In this document: in pieces, positions 16,606-25,913 of the stretch
Position numbering within the stretch: the stretch's first letter is position 1
Layout: each line of letters opens with the position of its first letter
Origin: Nostoc favosum CHAB5714
Lineage (GTDB): Bacteria > Cyanobacteriota > Cyanobacteriia > Cyanobacteriales > Nostocaceae
Direction: 5' to 3'
Assembly: GCF_020829495.1 (NCBI RefSeq)
Contig: NZ_JAIVFQ010000029.1
Span: 1 to 64,000, forward strand
Length of the DNA: 64,000 nucleotides
Notes under the pieces: model-generated
What the model saw: the letters and a program-made list of their open reading frames with translations, nothing else
Database searches by the model: none
What the model was told of the DNA's origin: nothing
Position numbers and translations under genes: made by a program

Positions 16606-17190
16606 TCACGGATTAATCGCTTCGCTAGACCACTCTTGCTGGTCATTACGGCAGTAAAGCCATCGATTTTGTGGTTCGCCGCGTAATTCTAAATGGTCTA
16701 CTTGCACTGGGTCGAGTAGCAGTAGACAAAAATTAGCTACTGGCTCAACACAATCGGGCGCTGGTGGCTCAAAAACTGCTACTTCTTGGATTCTGGGTTT
16801 ACCAGGATAGGGCCAAGCAAACTGTAAACGTGCAGCATCACTCAGTTCTTGCCAAATGGAAATGCGGGCTGGCTGTAAATCCTGGTGCGAATCATCATTA
16901 CCTACCAGAGTCAAACAGCCAGTGATTCGGAATTGTTCGCGTGTATTGGGGAAGTACCAGCAAACTTCTGCCCAAGGTTGTTGCTGTATCTGGTCGGCTT
17001 TAGCGCTACGAGTATCGGTGATAAATTTTAGCTGGTTTGTATCTTCTAGAAAGCCACGAAAGACTAGGGTACGATTAGCGGGGCGACCGTTCGGCTGCAC
17101 CGTTGCTAGTTGGAGGTAACGGGCATAAACAAGGCTGCGGTTGCGATGGAGTGCATGAGCGATCGCGCTTCGCCAAGGAGCAAGAGTCAT
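16606..17190 (-). CDS. PPOX-type FMN-dependent flavoprotein (Npun_F5749-like)
   Basis: 194 residues. The N-terminal half has a pyridoxamine-phosphate-oxidase fold pattern: YLQLATVQPNGRPANRTLVF and FITDTRSAKADQIQQQPWAE. The C-terminus has NRWLYCRNDQQEWSSEAINP, equivalent to the PNPOx dimerisation region. It belongs to the FMN-binding pyridoxamine 5'-phosphate oxidase-related family typical of cyanobacteria; the substrate is unknown. Convergent with cysE and divergent from the 2OG oxygenase. Confidence 0.9.
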   Translation of the reverse strand: MTLAPWRSAIAHALHRNRSLVYARYLQLATVQPNGRPANRTLVFRGFLEDTNQLKFITDTRSAKADQIQQQPWAEVCWYFPNTREQFRITGCLTLVGNDDSHQDLQPARISIWQELSDAARLQFAWPYPGKPRIQEVAVFEPPAPDCVEPVANFCLLLLDPVQVDHLELRGEPQNRWLYCRNDQQEWSSEAINP

Positions 17191-17269
17191 TATAAAGTTA
17201 CGTACCTAATTATTGATTATACTACTGTTAACAAAACAAAAACACAAATTTTCTAAATATATATAATAA

Positions 17270-18163
17270 ATGGTTACAATTCCAATAATAGATTTAACTG
17301 CGTTTACCAATGGCGACACAATAACTCGGCGAAATATTATCAAACAAATCTATCAAACTTGCCATGAAATTGGTTTCATGTATTTGCAGAATCCAGGAAT
17401 ATCAAAAGACCTAATCAGGCAAGTATTCGCTCACAGCAAATCTTTCTTTAATTTACCTTTAGAAGTTAAGCAAAAGCAAGCTTGGAGTGATGAGTTTAAT
17501 AATACAGGATACGTTGGTCTTGAGAGAGAACGTCTTGACCCCAACAAACCAGGCGACTTGAAAGAGGCGTTTAATGTAAACAAACAAGCGGCTATAACAA
17601 TAGATGCTTCTATTCTCGCCTTTTATGATAATTGCACAGAACTTGCTAACACAGTGTTACAAGCTTATGCTTTGGCGTTGGAATTGCCAGAAGATTTTTT
17701 TATCATAAGACACAATCAACAAAATCATACCTTGCGATCACTCCACTATCCCCCATTGCAGACACCACCCAAACCTGGACAGGTGCGTGCTGGTGAGCAT
17801 TCCGATTATGGCAGTATTACCTTACTTTTCCAAGATGACGTTGGCGGGTTGGAAGTACAGACAGCATCTGGAAATTGGATTGCCGCACCTGCGATTCCTG
17901 ATACTGTGGTAGTTAATACTGGCGATTTAATGCAACGGTGGACAAATGATATGTTTTGCTCAACTAAGCATCGAGTAATGATTCCCAGTAATAACAAGGT
18001 GAAGCAGTCCCGTTATTCTATCGCTTTTTTCTGTCATCCTAATGATGATACAGAAATAGCTTGTCTGGAAAGTTGCCAGAAAGAACAACCACCTATTTAT
18101 CCGCCTATCTTGGCGGGAGAATATCTTTTAAGTCGTTTACAAGCAACTTATGGTAATTCGTAA
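17270..18163 (+). CDS. 2-oxoglutarate/Fe(II) dioxygenase, isopenicillin N synthase family
   Basis: 297 residues. The N-terminal DIOX_N region (IPIIDLTAF, CHEIGFMYLQNPGI) is followed by the double-stranded beta-helix with iron ligands His177, Asp179 (GEHSDYGSITLL) and His234 (STKHRV). The 2-oxoglutarate-binding pair Arg248 and Ser250 sits in QSRYSIAFF. All catalytic residues are present. The substrate cannot be read from sequence. The start ATG has an AT-rich leader with no clear Shine-Dalgarno. Confidence 0.93.
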   Translation: MVTIPIIDLTAFTNGDTITRRNIIKQIYQTCHEIGFMYLQNPGISKDLIRQVFAHSKSFFNLPLEVKQKQAWSDEFNNTGYVGLERERLDPNKPGDLKEAFNVNKQAAITIDASILAFYDNCTELANTVLQAYALALELPEDFFIIRHNQQNHTLRSLHYPPLQTPPKPGQVRAGEHSDYGSITLLFQDDVGGLEVQTASGNWIAAPAIPDTVVVNTGDLMQRWTNDMFCSTKHRVMIPSNNKVKQSRYSIAFFCHPNDDTEIACLESCQKEQPPIYPPILAGEYLLSRLQATYGNS

Positions 18164-18198
18164 TATTTCGACTGCGCTCAATACAAGTTCGTAATTCG

Positions 18199-18218
18199 TA
18201 ATTACTGGACTTTAGACT
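18199..18218. repeat. 20-bp inverted repeat, left copy (partner at 21956-21975)
   Basis: TAATTACTGGACTTTAGACT here is the exact reverse complement of 21956-21975. The two copies bracket 3.7 kb holding the pentapeptide-repeat gene and the HEAT-like gene. The motif resembles short repeats common in this genome type, so shared ends may reflect repeat insertion rather than a mobile unit. Confidence 0.6.
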
Positions 18219-20325
18219 AGTTCGCGGTGCGAAACTCCACTTCCTGCCAGCCTTTGATAGCGCCAACAATAAAAGCACCTGCTGGGTTATCAATAGCTTT
18301 CTCAAACGCAGCTAAACCACCTTCCTTAACAGCATTTATTACTCGTTTTTTCAAGGTTGGGTTGCTTTCAATTCGATTTATGGCTTCTGCTGCTACTACC
18401 ATTTGCTGTGATGTAGTAGTGGTCGGGTAAGTTTGCTCTAATTGTTTTAGCAATAGCTGAATCTCGGCAGCAGCTTCAGCAAGACTTTGGGGCACTCCAG
18501 CAGCGTAGTAATTACCTTGGATATAATCGCGTTCAATGCGTTCGTTATAGTTGCCGCCACCTGTGTTGATATTGCGATCGCCAGACATTGTTGTATCTCC
18601 TTGAAATACTCGGTTGCCTTCACCTTGAACGTTGTTGACGTTGCCGCCAACTAAACCATCAATTGAAAATCCACCAGGGTTGTTAGTCATAGTACCTACC
18701 TGTTCTACATTTGAATAAAAACTAGGGCGTTGTAGCGCCTGATTAACAAAATTTTCTAAACTACGAATTCTGCTATCTTTTTCTTCTAGTAGTAATTTAA
18801 TCTCCCGCTCCGGCAAGCCTTTTATCTCATTGTAAGTATCGAAATACTCTGCACTCAGATAGGATTTATCAGCCGCGATCGCTGTTTTGGCACGAAGCAG
18901 AAACTTATCCTGTCCCCGTTTTTCCATCGCCACAATTTCTAATTCAGCATCTGGATGATTTTCTGCTAACTGCTTAAAGGAAATTGCGATCGCTCTTGGG
19001 TCAACTTCTTGGTTATGGTAAAGGTCAAGGGTGTCAAATATTGGTTGAATAAAATCACCGAACTCCCCATCTGCAAACACTTCCTTGTGATTATCAGGTT
19101 TGCGAAGTGGATCAGGGTTCTCTTTAGTGGGCAGTCGCATATAAACGTATTCACACCGCACCCCATCAAACTTTGTATCAGTAGTAATGCCCCAATCTTG
19201 AATGTATGCCCCGGTGAGAGTAGCGCCTGTGAAATCCGTTTCATTAAGTTGTGCTTGGACTAGCTTTGCCCTGGATAAATCTGCCTCTTGTAAATTCGCT
19301 TGACTGAGGTCTGCACCAATAAAACTGGCGTCCACCAAATTCGCGCCTTTGAAGTTGACACCGCGCAAGTCTTGGCGGTCAAAATTCTTATCCTGTCCCT
19401 GTCCCGTAACCAACACATGGCGCACTTGTGCCTCTTGAAGGTAAGTTTTCTCAGCACAAACACGGTTGAGCATTTTTGCTTGATAGAAACAGGTACGAGT
19501 AAGAAGAGCATCTCGGAAATCTGTACTTTTGAGTGTTGCAAATGTAAAATCAGCATCGGTCAAATTTGCACCACAAAAACTTGTGCTTTTTTTAGCACAG
19601 AGATTAACAGCTATTTTTTTGAGCAGTGAATATTTCTCATCTTCAGCGAATGCTTTCTCACCAAGATAAGTGCCAAGAGCAACCATAAATAAAGCTATAA
19701 AACTAGCTAGAGGTGCAGTTACAATAAATTCTTCCTTATCAAAACCTGTAGGTAAAACTCCAAGTACAGAACCAAACAAAGCCATGACTACAGCCAACAC
19801 CGTAGTTGGAGTCACAGTGATAACCTTAGTCATAACTACGGCTTCAGCAAATACTATAGCCCCAGCTATAGCTCCAGCCATACTCAAAGTTCCAAATACC
19901 AATTCAACTATCAACACTTCTAGATTTTCTGAACTAATAGCGACAGTGAAGAGCATCAAAATACTAGAGATAACAGCTATAATTCCTATTGCTGCTCTTA
20001 AACCTTGGTAGATAGCGACAACAGAGAAGGCAATTAACGTCAGCAAGATAACCATACGCGATAAAATGCCTAAATGAGCTATGGTAAAGCCGGCGTAAGT
20101 GTAAACAAATCCTGACATTGTTGATAGAAGTAATGCGACAATTGCCAAACTAATTACCCAACAGCGCTGCAATCCAGCTTCAGCATGATCGAAGTTAGCA
20201 CCAATGAGAATGGCTTTAGAAAAATCTACACCTCTAATGTCAGCGTAACTAAAGTTTGCACCAGTAAGATTTTGGTTTTTAAAAGATTTGCCTTGAAGTT
20301 GAACGCGGTAGAAGTTGTGAGACAT
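18217..20325 (-). CDS. Pentapeptide-repeat membrane protein with Asn/Gly-rich linker and helical C-terminal domain
   Basis: 702 residues. A short pentapeptide block (about 9-48: KNQNLTGANFSYADIRGVDF) precedes several transmembrane helices (about 55-225). A longer pentapeptide block follows (about 250-385, GANLVDASFIGADLSQANLQ). Then comes a soluble region (about 390-545), an Asn/Gly-rich stretch (about 560-615, GGNVNNVQGEGNRV and NTGGGNYNERIERDYIQGNY) and a helical C-terminal domain (about 620-702). The membrane domain splitting two pentapeptide blocks is unusual. In cyanobacteria I recall similar GNY-rich stretches plus helical tails in multidomain signalling proteins, so a sensory or effector role is possible. 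No enzymatic motif. Confidence 0.85.
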   Translation of the reverse strand: MSHNFYRVQLQGKSFKNQNLTGANFSYADIRGVDFSKAILIGANFDHAEAGLQRCWVISLAIVALLLSTMSGFVYTYAGFTIAHLGILSRMVILLTLIAFSVVAIYQGLRAAIGIIAVISSILMLFTVAISSENLEVLIVELVFGTLSMAGAIAGAIVFAEAVVMTKVITVTPTTVLAVVMALFGSVLGVLPTGFDKEEFIVTAPLASFIALFMVALGTYLGEKAFAEDEKYSLLKKIAVNLCAKKSTSFCGANLTDADFTFATLKSTDFRDALLTRTCFYQAKMLNRVCAEKTYLQEAQVRHVLVTGQGQDKNFDRQDLRGVNFKGANLVDASFIGADLSQANLQEADLSRAKLVQAQLNETDFTGATLTGAYIQDWGITTDTKFDGVRCEYVYMRLPTKENPDPLRKPDNHKEVFADGEFGDFIQPIFDTLDLYHNQEVDPRAIAISFKQLAENHPDAELEIVAMEKRGQDKFLLRAKTAIAADKSYLSAEYFDTYNEIKGLPEREIKLLLEEKDSRIRSLENFVNQALQRPSFYSNVEQVGTMTNNPGGFSIDGLVGGNVNNVQGEGNRVFQGDTTMSGDRNINTGGGNYNERIERDYIQGNYYAAGVPQSLAEAAAEIQLLLKQLEQTYPTTTTSQQMVVAAEAINRIESNPTLKKRVINAVKEGGLAAFEKAIDNPAGAFIVGAIKGWQEVEFRTAN

Positions 20326-20481
20326 AAATTATAATAGTAAATCTCAAGTAGGTATCAACGCTCGGAAAGAAATAAACATCACAATACTACACCTGTAAAT
20401 AATGTTAAAAATCTTTTCTTATCTGGCAATTTTTATAGAAAAAGGCTTTGCTGTTTTTTATTTATTTAATTAATGATTGTG

Positions 20482-21378
20482 TCATCTATAACGTTGATTA
20501 TTACGTCTTTTCTTATGTTGATTTGCAAAATACTTTAAAAGTGCTGTGCGGAAATCTCTGATCCTACTAGGACAACTTATCCCAACTGCAATCTTTGGTT
20601 CCTGTTCAATTTTTTTGATAATTTCAGCAGCACGTTGACGGGTATTCTGGTCTGGACTATTTTTATAGTTATCTAATATCTTTTCCGAGTATTCGCTGTT
20701 GTAAAGAATAGTTGCCGCTAAAGTGCGAATTTTGGGATTTTTATTATCAAGATTTTCAGCTATAGAATAAAATAAAATTTCATCATTGACTTCTCCTCTT
20801 CTACAATTCTCTAGATTAGTAATTATGATAGATAAAACGGAAATACGAAAGTTTTGATTGTCTTCTTTTAGAGCATTAGCCAATGATTTAGTGTATCTTT
20901 CATCACCGATAGACATTTCATAACTAGTTAGAACTTCTATTGCATTATTGCGAATAGTTGTGTCATCCTTTTTAAGGGCTGCAAGGAGAGCTGGCAAGGC
21001 TTTTAGATCCATTTCTATAAAAACGTCTTCCGCCACAGCCCTAGTGTTTTTATTTTTACTACTAAGATTTGCAAGGAGAGTGGGTACGTCGTTTAAACTA
21101 TAATTACAAGCAACCAAAGCTTCACGCCATGCTGCAAGCTTTTCATATTTTTCTTCAGTAGGGTTGTATGTAAATTCCTCATCATCCAATATATCTTGAA
21201 ATTTATCAATTTCTTGATTAAACTCATTAATCTTTCTACGTTCTGCGTCAGTACACTTCAATGTTTCTTCATTGTTTTTATCTAAAACGATATGAGCGTT
21301 TCCTGAATTAATGCCAACTACCAAGTAGATTATAATAGTCAATACAGCGCAGTAGTAATTTTTCAAGTGTGTTAACAT
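20482..21378 (-). CDS. Exported HEAT-repeat-like protein
   Basis: 298 residues from the ATG at 21378, chosen because it starts a signal peptide (MLTHLKNYYCAVLTIIIYLV, cleavage near SGNAHI). An upstream in-frame Met at 21459 would bury the signal. The mature part has alpha-helical HEAT-like pairs (KALPALLAALKKDDTTIRNN; LADNLDNKNPKIRTLAATI-type). The C-terminus is basic (KKRRNNQRYR). Codon use is AT-rich. Function unknown; it lies in the same orientation as, and 156 bases upstream of, the pentapeptide gene. Confidence 0.72.
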   Translation of the reverse strand: MLTHLKNYYCAVLTIIIYLVVGINSGNAHIVLDKNNEETLKCTDAERRKINEFNQEIDKFQDILDDEEFTYNPTEEKYEKLAAWREALVACNYSLNDVPTLLANLSSKNKNTRAVAEDVFIEMDLKALPALLAALKKDDTTIRNNAIEVLTSYEMSIGDERYTKSLANALKEDNQNFRISVLSIIITNLENCRRGEVNDEILFYSIAENLDNKNPKIRTLAATILYNSEYSEKILDNYKNSPDQNTRQRAAEIIKKIEQEPKIAVGISCPSRIRDFRTALLKYFANQHKKRRNNQRYR

Positions 21379-21978
21379 AATTGAATTTAAAATTTTTAAA
21401 GTTAGTATTAATGAATTTTTACTTTGGAAATTAGTATAGTTGAAATTGGGAGAATCCAACTTTTTCTTTAGTGAGTAAAGATTAATCCATTAAAGTAAGC
21501 TCTGGCATTGAGCAATCCTAAAACACAAGCTTTAGCTAAAAGACCACGAGAAATAAACATCATTTGCGCCCTCTCAATGGTTAAAGCCAGAGTTACGATC
21601 ACACCCTCTGTTAGTGACTCCATGTACTACCTCATGAATGCAACATCACACTTTACTGATATTACATGCTTTCTTTTATAGATTCCGCAATTGGGGCAAA
21701 ATTTGGAATTACACGTTATTCGCAAAACGTATAATTGATGACCGAAAGTATTGTACCTTCGTTAGCATCACCAACGTGCGATCTGCCCATCAAATCCAAC
21801 TTATCAATCAAAACCGCTACAACCCGCATAACTTCGTTGGCTGATTAAACTTGCTTATGATTGCAGGGCTATAACCAACTACAGGTATAATCTTTGTTAA
21901 AAAGCGACTGCTATAGATGATATTTTATTCACTCACCACCGTGGCTGTACTCTTTAGTCTAAAGTCCAGTAATTAAGT
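21379..21978. other. AT-rich spacer with one weak small ORF
   Basis: The only candidate is a 51-codon reverse-strand frame, 21623 to 21468, reading MESLTEGVIVTLALTIERAQ and ending NGLIFTH. It has an internal stop-free hydrophobic stretch but no clear ribosome site, so it is not called as a gene. A forward frame at 21638-21844 shows no coding character. The right copy of the 20-bp inverted repeat lies at 21956-21975, three bases before the next ATG. Confidence 0.35.
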
Positions 21979-23124
21979 ATGAAAACCTACGACTGGATTG
22001 TGGTTGGCGCTGGAATTACGGGTGCTGCACTTGCTTATGAACTGGCTAAAACTGGCTTTTGTGTACTTTTGTTGGAGCAAGACAGCAGACCACAAAATGC
22101 AACTCGCTATAGTTATGGTGGGCTTGCCTATTGGTCGGGTACTACACCACTAACTCGTCAATTGTGCGAAGAAGCGATCGCGCGTTACCATATCCTATCT
22201 CAAGAGTTAGACGCTGATATCCAGTTTCGGGAATTAGATTTATTACTTACTATTTCAGCCGCTAATGACCCAGAAGCAACGGCTGAATCATATAATCATT
22301 TTGCCATTCCACCCCGTTTATTGAGTGTCCAAGAAGCTTGTGAGTTGGAACCACTGCTAAATCGAGAGGCGATATCTGGTGCTTTAACTGCCAAACACGG
22401 CCATATTCATCCAGAAAAAACAGCACAAGCCTACATCCAAGCTTTTGAGCGTGCTGGGGGTGAAATGCAGATTACTCAAGTATTGCAAGTATTGCAAGAT
22501 GGTGTAAAAACAACTACTGGAACTTTTCACAGTGCTAACGTTGTCATCTGTGCGGGTGGACTCAGCCGCCAACTACTAAAATCTGCTGGTATTACCGTCA
22601 AACTGTATTTTACCCATGCAGAAATCATTGAAACCCCACCTGTGGATGTGCAGTTACGCACCTTAGTTATGCCAGCTAATTTGCAACGGTTTCAACTAGA
22701 AGCTGAATCTACTCAAGTTGATGAATTGTGGAATGAACTAGGTAATGAGCCAGTACCGCCAATTTTAGATGCAGGTGCGATTCAGTTTCAAGATGGTAGC
22801 TTTCGCATCGGTCAAATTAGCCGCGTTCTCACAGATCCTTATGCCAAGGTAAACTCAGAGGAAAGTAAAAAATGGTTGCGAAGAAGTGTTGGTCAAATTT
22901 TACCAGCATTGGAGAATTTACCAGGAACTTGGCATCATTGCTTGGTGGCATTTAGTAGCGATCGCCTGCCCTTGATTGGTACTATCCCAGGATTTGAGAG
23001 CGTTCATCTATTCTCTGGGTTTAGCAATCCTTTGGTGATTATACCACCTTTGGCAAAGCGCTTTGCTAATTTTGCATCTGGCAAGAAAGATGAGATTATT
23101 ATCCAGCTATCTCTTCATTACTGA
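21979..23124 (+). CDS. FAD-dependent oxidoreductase, DAO family
   Basis: 381 residues. The N-terminus has the Rossmann dinucleotide fold WIVVGAGITGAALAYELAKT, with the acidic ribose ligand in LLLEQDS. The C-terminus has the second flavin-contact region (FSSDRLPLIGTIPGFESVHL, FSGFSNPLVIIPPLAK). This fits glycine/D-amino-acid-oxidase-like enzymes; the substrate is not evident. It lies directly upstream of urtA, which has its own promoter signals, so co-transcription is not implied. Confidence 0.92.
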   Translation: MKTYDWIVVGAGITGAALAYELAKTGFCVLLLEQDSRPQNATRYSYGGLAYWSGTTPLTRQLCEEAIARYHILSQELDADIQFRELDLLLTISAANDPEATAESYNHFAIPPRLLSVQEACELEPLLNREAISGALTAKHGHIHPEKTAQAYIQAFERAGGEMQITQVLQVLQDGVKTTTGTFHSANVVICAGGLSRQLLKSAGITVKLYFTHAEIIETPPVDVQLRTLVMPANLQRFQLEAESTQVDELWNELGNEPVPPILDAGAIQFQDGSFRIGQISRVLTDPYAKVNSEESKKWLRRSVGQILPALENLPGTWHHCLVAFSSDRLPLIGTIPGFESVHLFSGFSNPLVIIPPLAKRFANFASGKKDEIIIQLSLHY

Positions 23125-23201
23125 GAATAATTTCACAATATTCAGCTTCACAAAAATTAATCTTGTAAAGTTATTTTTTTATTACAAAGTTCAGACATTT
23201 T

Positions 23202-23244
23202 GTATAACAAGTAACTTTTTCATAGTAAACTATCGCACTATCAT
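23202..23244 (+). promoter_or_regulatory. NtcA-type promoter of the urt operon (candidate)
   Basis: GTA-N8-AAC at 23202-23215 differs from the NtcA consensus GTA-N8-TAC at one base. It is followed after 23 bases by TATCAT (23239-23244), which fits the TAN3T -10 box. This spacing is typical of class II NtcA-activated promoters, and urea transport is a known NtcA-type nitrogen function. The call rests on spacing and context only. Confidence 0.5.
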
Positions 23245-23317
23245 CACACTTTAAAGTTTAATATTGTCAGCTTTCTATTAAGTTGGCTGATTGATCAAGA
23301 GGAAAATTCATAAAAAG

Positions 23318-24634
23318 ATGAGAAGACAATTTAACAGACGCAAGTTTTTAGTTTACGGTTCTCTAAGTTTTGGAAGCAGCTTTTTTCTGAAGGCTTGCGC
23401 GAATAATTCCCCAATTGCTACAGAGAGTCCAGTTGCACCTCCTGCTGCATCTCCTGCTGCTGCTACTGCTGGAGGCACAATCAAAGTAGGTATTTTGCAC
23501 TCCCTTAGTGGCACAATGGCTATTAGTGAAAAAAGCGTTGTCGATGCTGAAAAATTAGCAATCAAAGAAATTAACGCTGCAGGTGGTATCTTAGGTAAAC
23601 AAATTGAAGCAGTTACCGAAGATGGTGCTTCTAACTGGGATACTTTTAGAGAAAAGGCAACTAAACTAATTGATCAAGATAAAGTCAGTGTAGTTTTTGG
23701 TTGTTGGACATCTGCTAGCCGCAAGAATGTTAAGCCAGTATTCGAGAGCAAAAATCACATGCTCTGGTATCCTGTGCAGTATGAAGGTCAAGAGTGTTCT
23801 AAAAATATTTTCTACACTGGTGCTGCTCCAAATCAACAAATTGAACCATCTGTTGATTGGCTGTTAAAAAATAAAGGAAAAGAATTCTTCTTAGTTGGCT
23901 CTGACTACGTTTTTCCCCGCACTGCTAACACAATTATTAAAGCTCAACTAGAAGCTTTAGGTGGGAAAACAGTTGGTGAAGATTATTTACCTCTTGGCAA
24001 TACAGAAGTTACGCCTATCATTACTAAAATAAAACAAAATTTGCCCAATGGTGGCGTGATTTATAACACCCTAAATGGTGATAGTAATGTCGCTTTCTTC
24101 AAACAATTAAAAGGGGCTGGATTGACACCAGAAAAATATCCTTCTATGTCTGTAAGTATTGCTGAAGAAGAAGTCAAAGCAATTGGTGTAGAGTATCTCA
24201 AAGGTCACTATGCAGCTTGGAACTATTTCCAAACAGTAGACACACCTGCTAACAAAAAATTTGTAGCAGCTTTCAAAAAAGAATACGGTGAAAATCGGGT
24301 AACAAATGACCCAATGGAAGCAGCATACATCGCCGTTTATTTGTGGAAGCAAGCAGTAGAAAAAGCTGGCACTACTGATTTAGAGAAGGTACGGGCTGCG
24401 GCGTATGGTCAAACTATAGATGCACCTGAAGGTAAAGTGACAATGGATGCCAATCATCACATATCCAAAGTTGTGCGGATTGGTCAAGTAAGGCTAGATG
24501 GTTTATTTGATATTGTTTATGCTACTCCGACAGCCGTTGAGCCAGTTCCTTGGAATCAATTTGTAAAAGAGACTAAGGGATTTGCTTGTGATTGGAGTGA
24601 CCCGGCTAAGGGTGGTAAGTACAATAAAGTTTAA
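23318..24634 (+). CDS. urtA: Urea ABC transporter substrate-binding protein
   Basis: 438 residues from ATG 23318. The frame also opens at a TTG 27 bases earlier, which is less likely. The N-terminus has a twin-arginine-like RRKFLVYGS stretch and a lipobox ending LKAC, indicating an exported lipoprotein. The mature domain is a periplasmic Leu/Ile/Val-type binding fold ([30 protein letters not shown]) typical of UrtA. It captures urea for UrtBCDE. First gene of the operon, behind an NtcA-like site. Confidence 0.96.
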   Translation: MRRQFNRRKFLVYGSLSFGSSFFLKACANNSPIATESPVAPPAASPAAATAGGTIKVGILHSLSGTMAISEKSVVDAEKLAIKEINAAGGILGKQIEAVTEDGASNWDTFREKATKLIDQDKVSVVFGCWTSASRKNVKPVFESKNHMLWYPVQYEGQECSKNIFYTGAAPNQQIEPSVDWLLKNKGKEFFLVGSDYVFPRTANTIIKAQLEALGGKTVGEDYLPLGNTEVTPIITKIKQNLPNGGVIYNTLNGDSNVAFFKQLKGAGLTPEKYPSMSVSIAEEEVKAIGVEYLKGHYAAWNYFQTVDTPANKKFVAAFKKEYGENRVTNDPMEAAYIAVYLWKQAVEKAGTTDLEKVRAAAYGQTIDAPEGKVTMDANHHISKVVRIGQVRLDGLFDIVYATPTAVEPVPWNQFVKETKGFACDWSDPAKGGKYNKV

Positions 24635-24638
24635 TTTC

Positions 24639-24671
24639 TTAGTCATTAGTCATTAGTCATTAGTCATTAGT
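24639..24671. repeat. Heptamer tandem repeat TTAGTCA
   Basis: About 4.5 copies of TTAGTCA lie just after the urtA stop in the urtA-urtB gap. A partial inverted counterpart (TGACTAATG) follows at about 24688. Heptamer repeats of this kind are common in Nostocales. Confidence 0.75.
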
Positions 24672-24725
24672 GAATAACAAATGATACATGACTAATGAAA
24701 AAGAGATGCTATGTAGGAGAAATAA

Positions 24726-25886
24726 GTGTTAGCAGGATTTTTAGAAGCTGTATTTAATGGCATTAGTATTGGCGCTGTATTATTAATTGCTGCCTTGGGA
24801 TTGGCGATTATATTTGGATTGATGGGCGTTATCAATATGGCGCATGGTGAATTGATGATGTTCGGCGCTTATACAACTTATGTTGTGCAAAATGCCTGCA
24901 AACAATTGGGTGGAGTGTGGTTTGAAATATATATATTTTTGGCTTTGATTATCGCTTTTATTTTCACGGCTGCTGTGGGATTAATTCTAGAAAGAGGCGT
25001 GATTCGTTATCTCTATGGACGGCCTCTAGAAACTCTCTTGGCAACTTGGGGAGTAAGTTTGATTTTTCAACAGTTTGTTCGCAGCGTAAATTGGGTATTG
25101 ATAATTGGCATAGGCTTATTTTCTCTGTTGTTTTTTGGAGGTTTATGGATTTTAAATTCTCGCACTGATTTGGGAAGAGTTCGTAACTGGATTGTGGCGG
25201 TAATATTTTTATTATCGCTGGGGGTGACAATCACAACGGGCAATTTCTTGAGTCAAACTTATCAGTTAGCAGTTACTCAACCTTGGTTTGGCGCTCAAAA
25301 TGTAGATGTAACAGCGCCTAGTTGGTTACAAGCGGGGATATCTTTGGGTGGTGTACAATTACCCTTTGCTAGGTTATTTATTATTAGTTTAACGGTAATC
25401 TGTGTGGCGGGAATTTATCTATTCTTACAACGTTCTAGCTGGGGTTTAAGAATTCGGGCTGTGACGCAAAACCGGAGTATGAGTGCTTGTTTGGGTATTC
25501 CAACTCAAAAGGTTGATGCAATTACTTTTGCACTGGGTTCTGGTTTAGCTGGTGTGGCTGGATGTGCAATTAGTTTGCTCGGTTCTGTAGGGCCAAATAC
25601 GGGACAAAATTATATTATTGATACTTTTATGGTGGTTGTTGTTGGGGGTGTGGGCAATTTAGCCGGGACGATTGTGGCGGCGTTGGGTATTGGTACGGCT
25701 AATTTTTTAATTGGTTCTGGGACTTTAGCTTTGCTGTTGAGTCCTGTGAAGCCTTTGGCTGATTTGTTTAGTTTTTTTGCGACGACGAGTATGGCTAAAG
25801 TGATGGTGTTTGCGCTGATTATTGTGTTTTTACAGTGGAAGCCTGGGGGGATTTTTCCGCAGAAGGGACGTACTGTTGATGTTTAA
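24726..25886 (+). CDS. urtB: Urea ABC transporter permease UrtB
   Basis: 386 residues from GTG 24726, chosen because AGGAGA lies at 24715-24720. It is a branched-chain-type permease with about eight to nine membrane segments and the conserved NGISIGAVLLIAALGLAIIF and GVINMAHGELMMFGAY motifs. The cytoplasmic loop GLRIRAVTQNRSMSACLGI is the likely ATPase contact. It forms the membrane channel with UrtC. Confidence 0.96.
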   Translation: MLAGFLEAVFNGISIGAVLLIAALGLAIIFGLMGVINMAHGELMMFGAYTTYVVQNACKQLGGVWFEIYIFLALIIAFIFTAAVGLILERGVIRYLYGRPLETLLATWGVSLIFQQFVRSVNWVLIIGIGLFSLLFFGGLWILNSRTDLGRVRNWIVAVIFLLSLGVTITTGNFLSQTYQLAVTQPWFGAQNVDVTAPSWLQAGISLGGVQLPFARLFIISLTVICVAGIYLFLQRSSWGLRIRAVTQNRSMSACLGIPTQKVDAITFALGSGLAGVAGCAISLLGSVGPNTGQNYIIDTFMVVVVGGVGNLAGTIVAALGIGTANFLIGSGTLALLLSPVKPLADLFSFFATTSMAKVMVFALIIVFLQWKPGGIFPQKGRTVDV

Positions 25887-25913
25887 ACCGCAGAGACGCA
25901 AAGGACACAGAGA

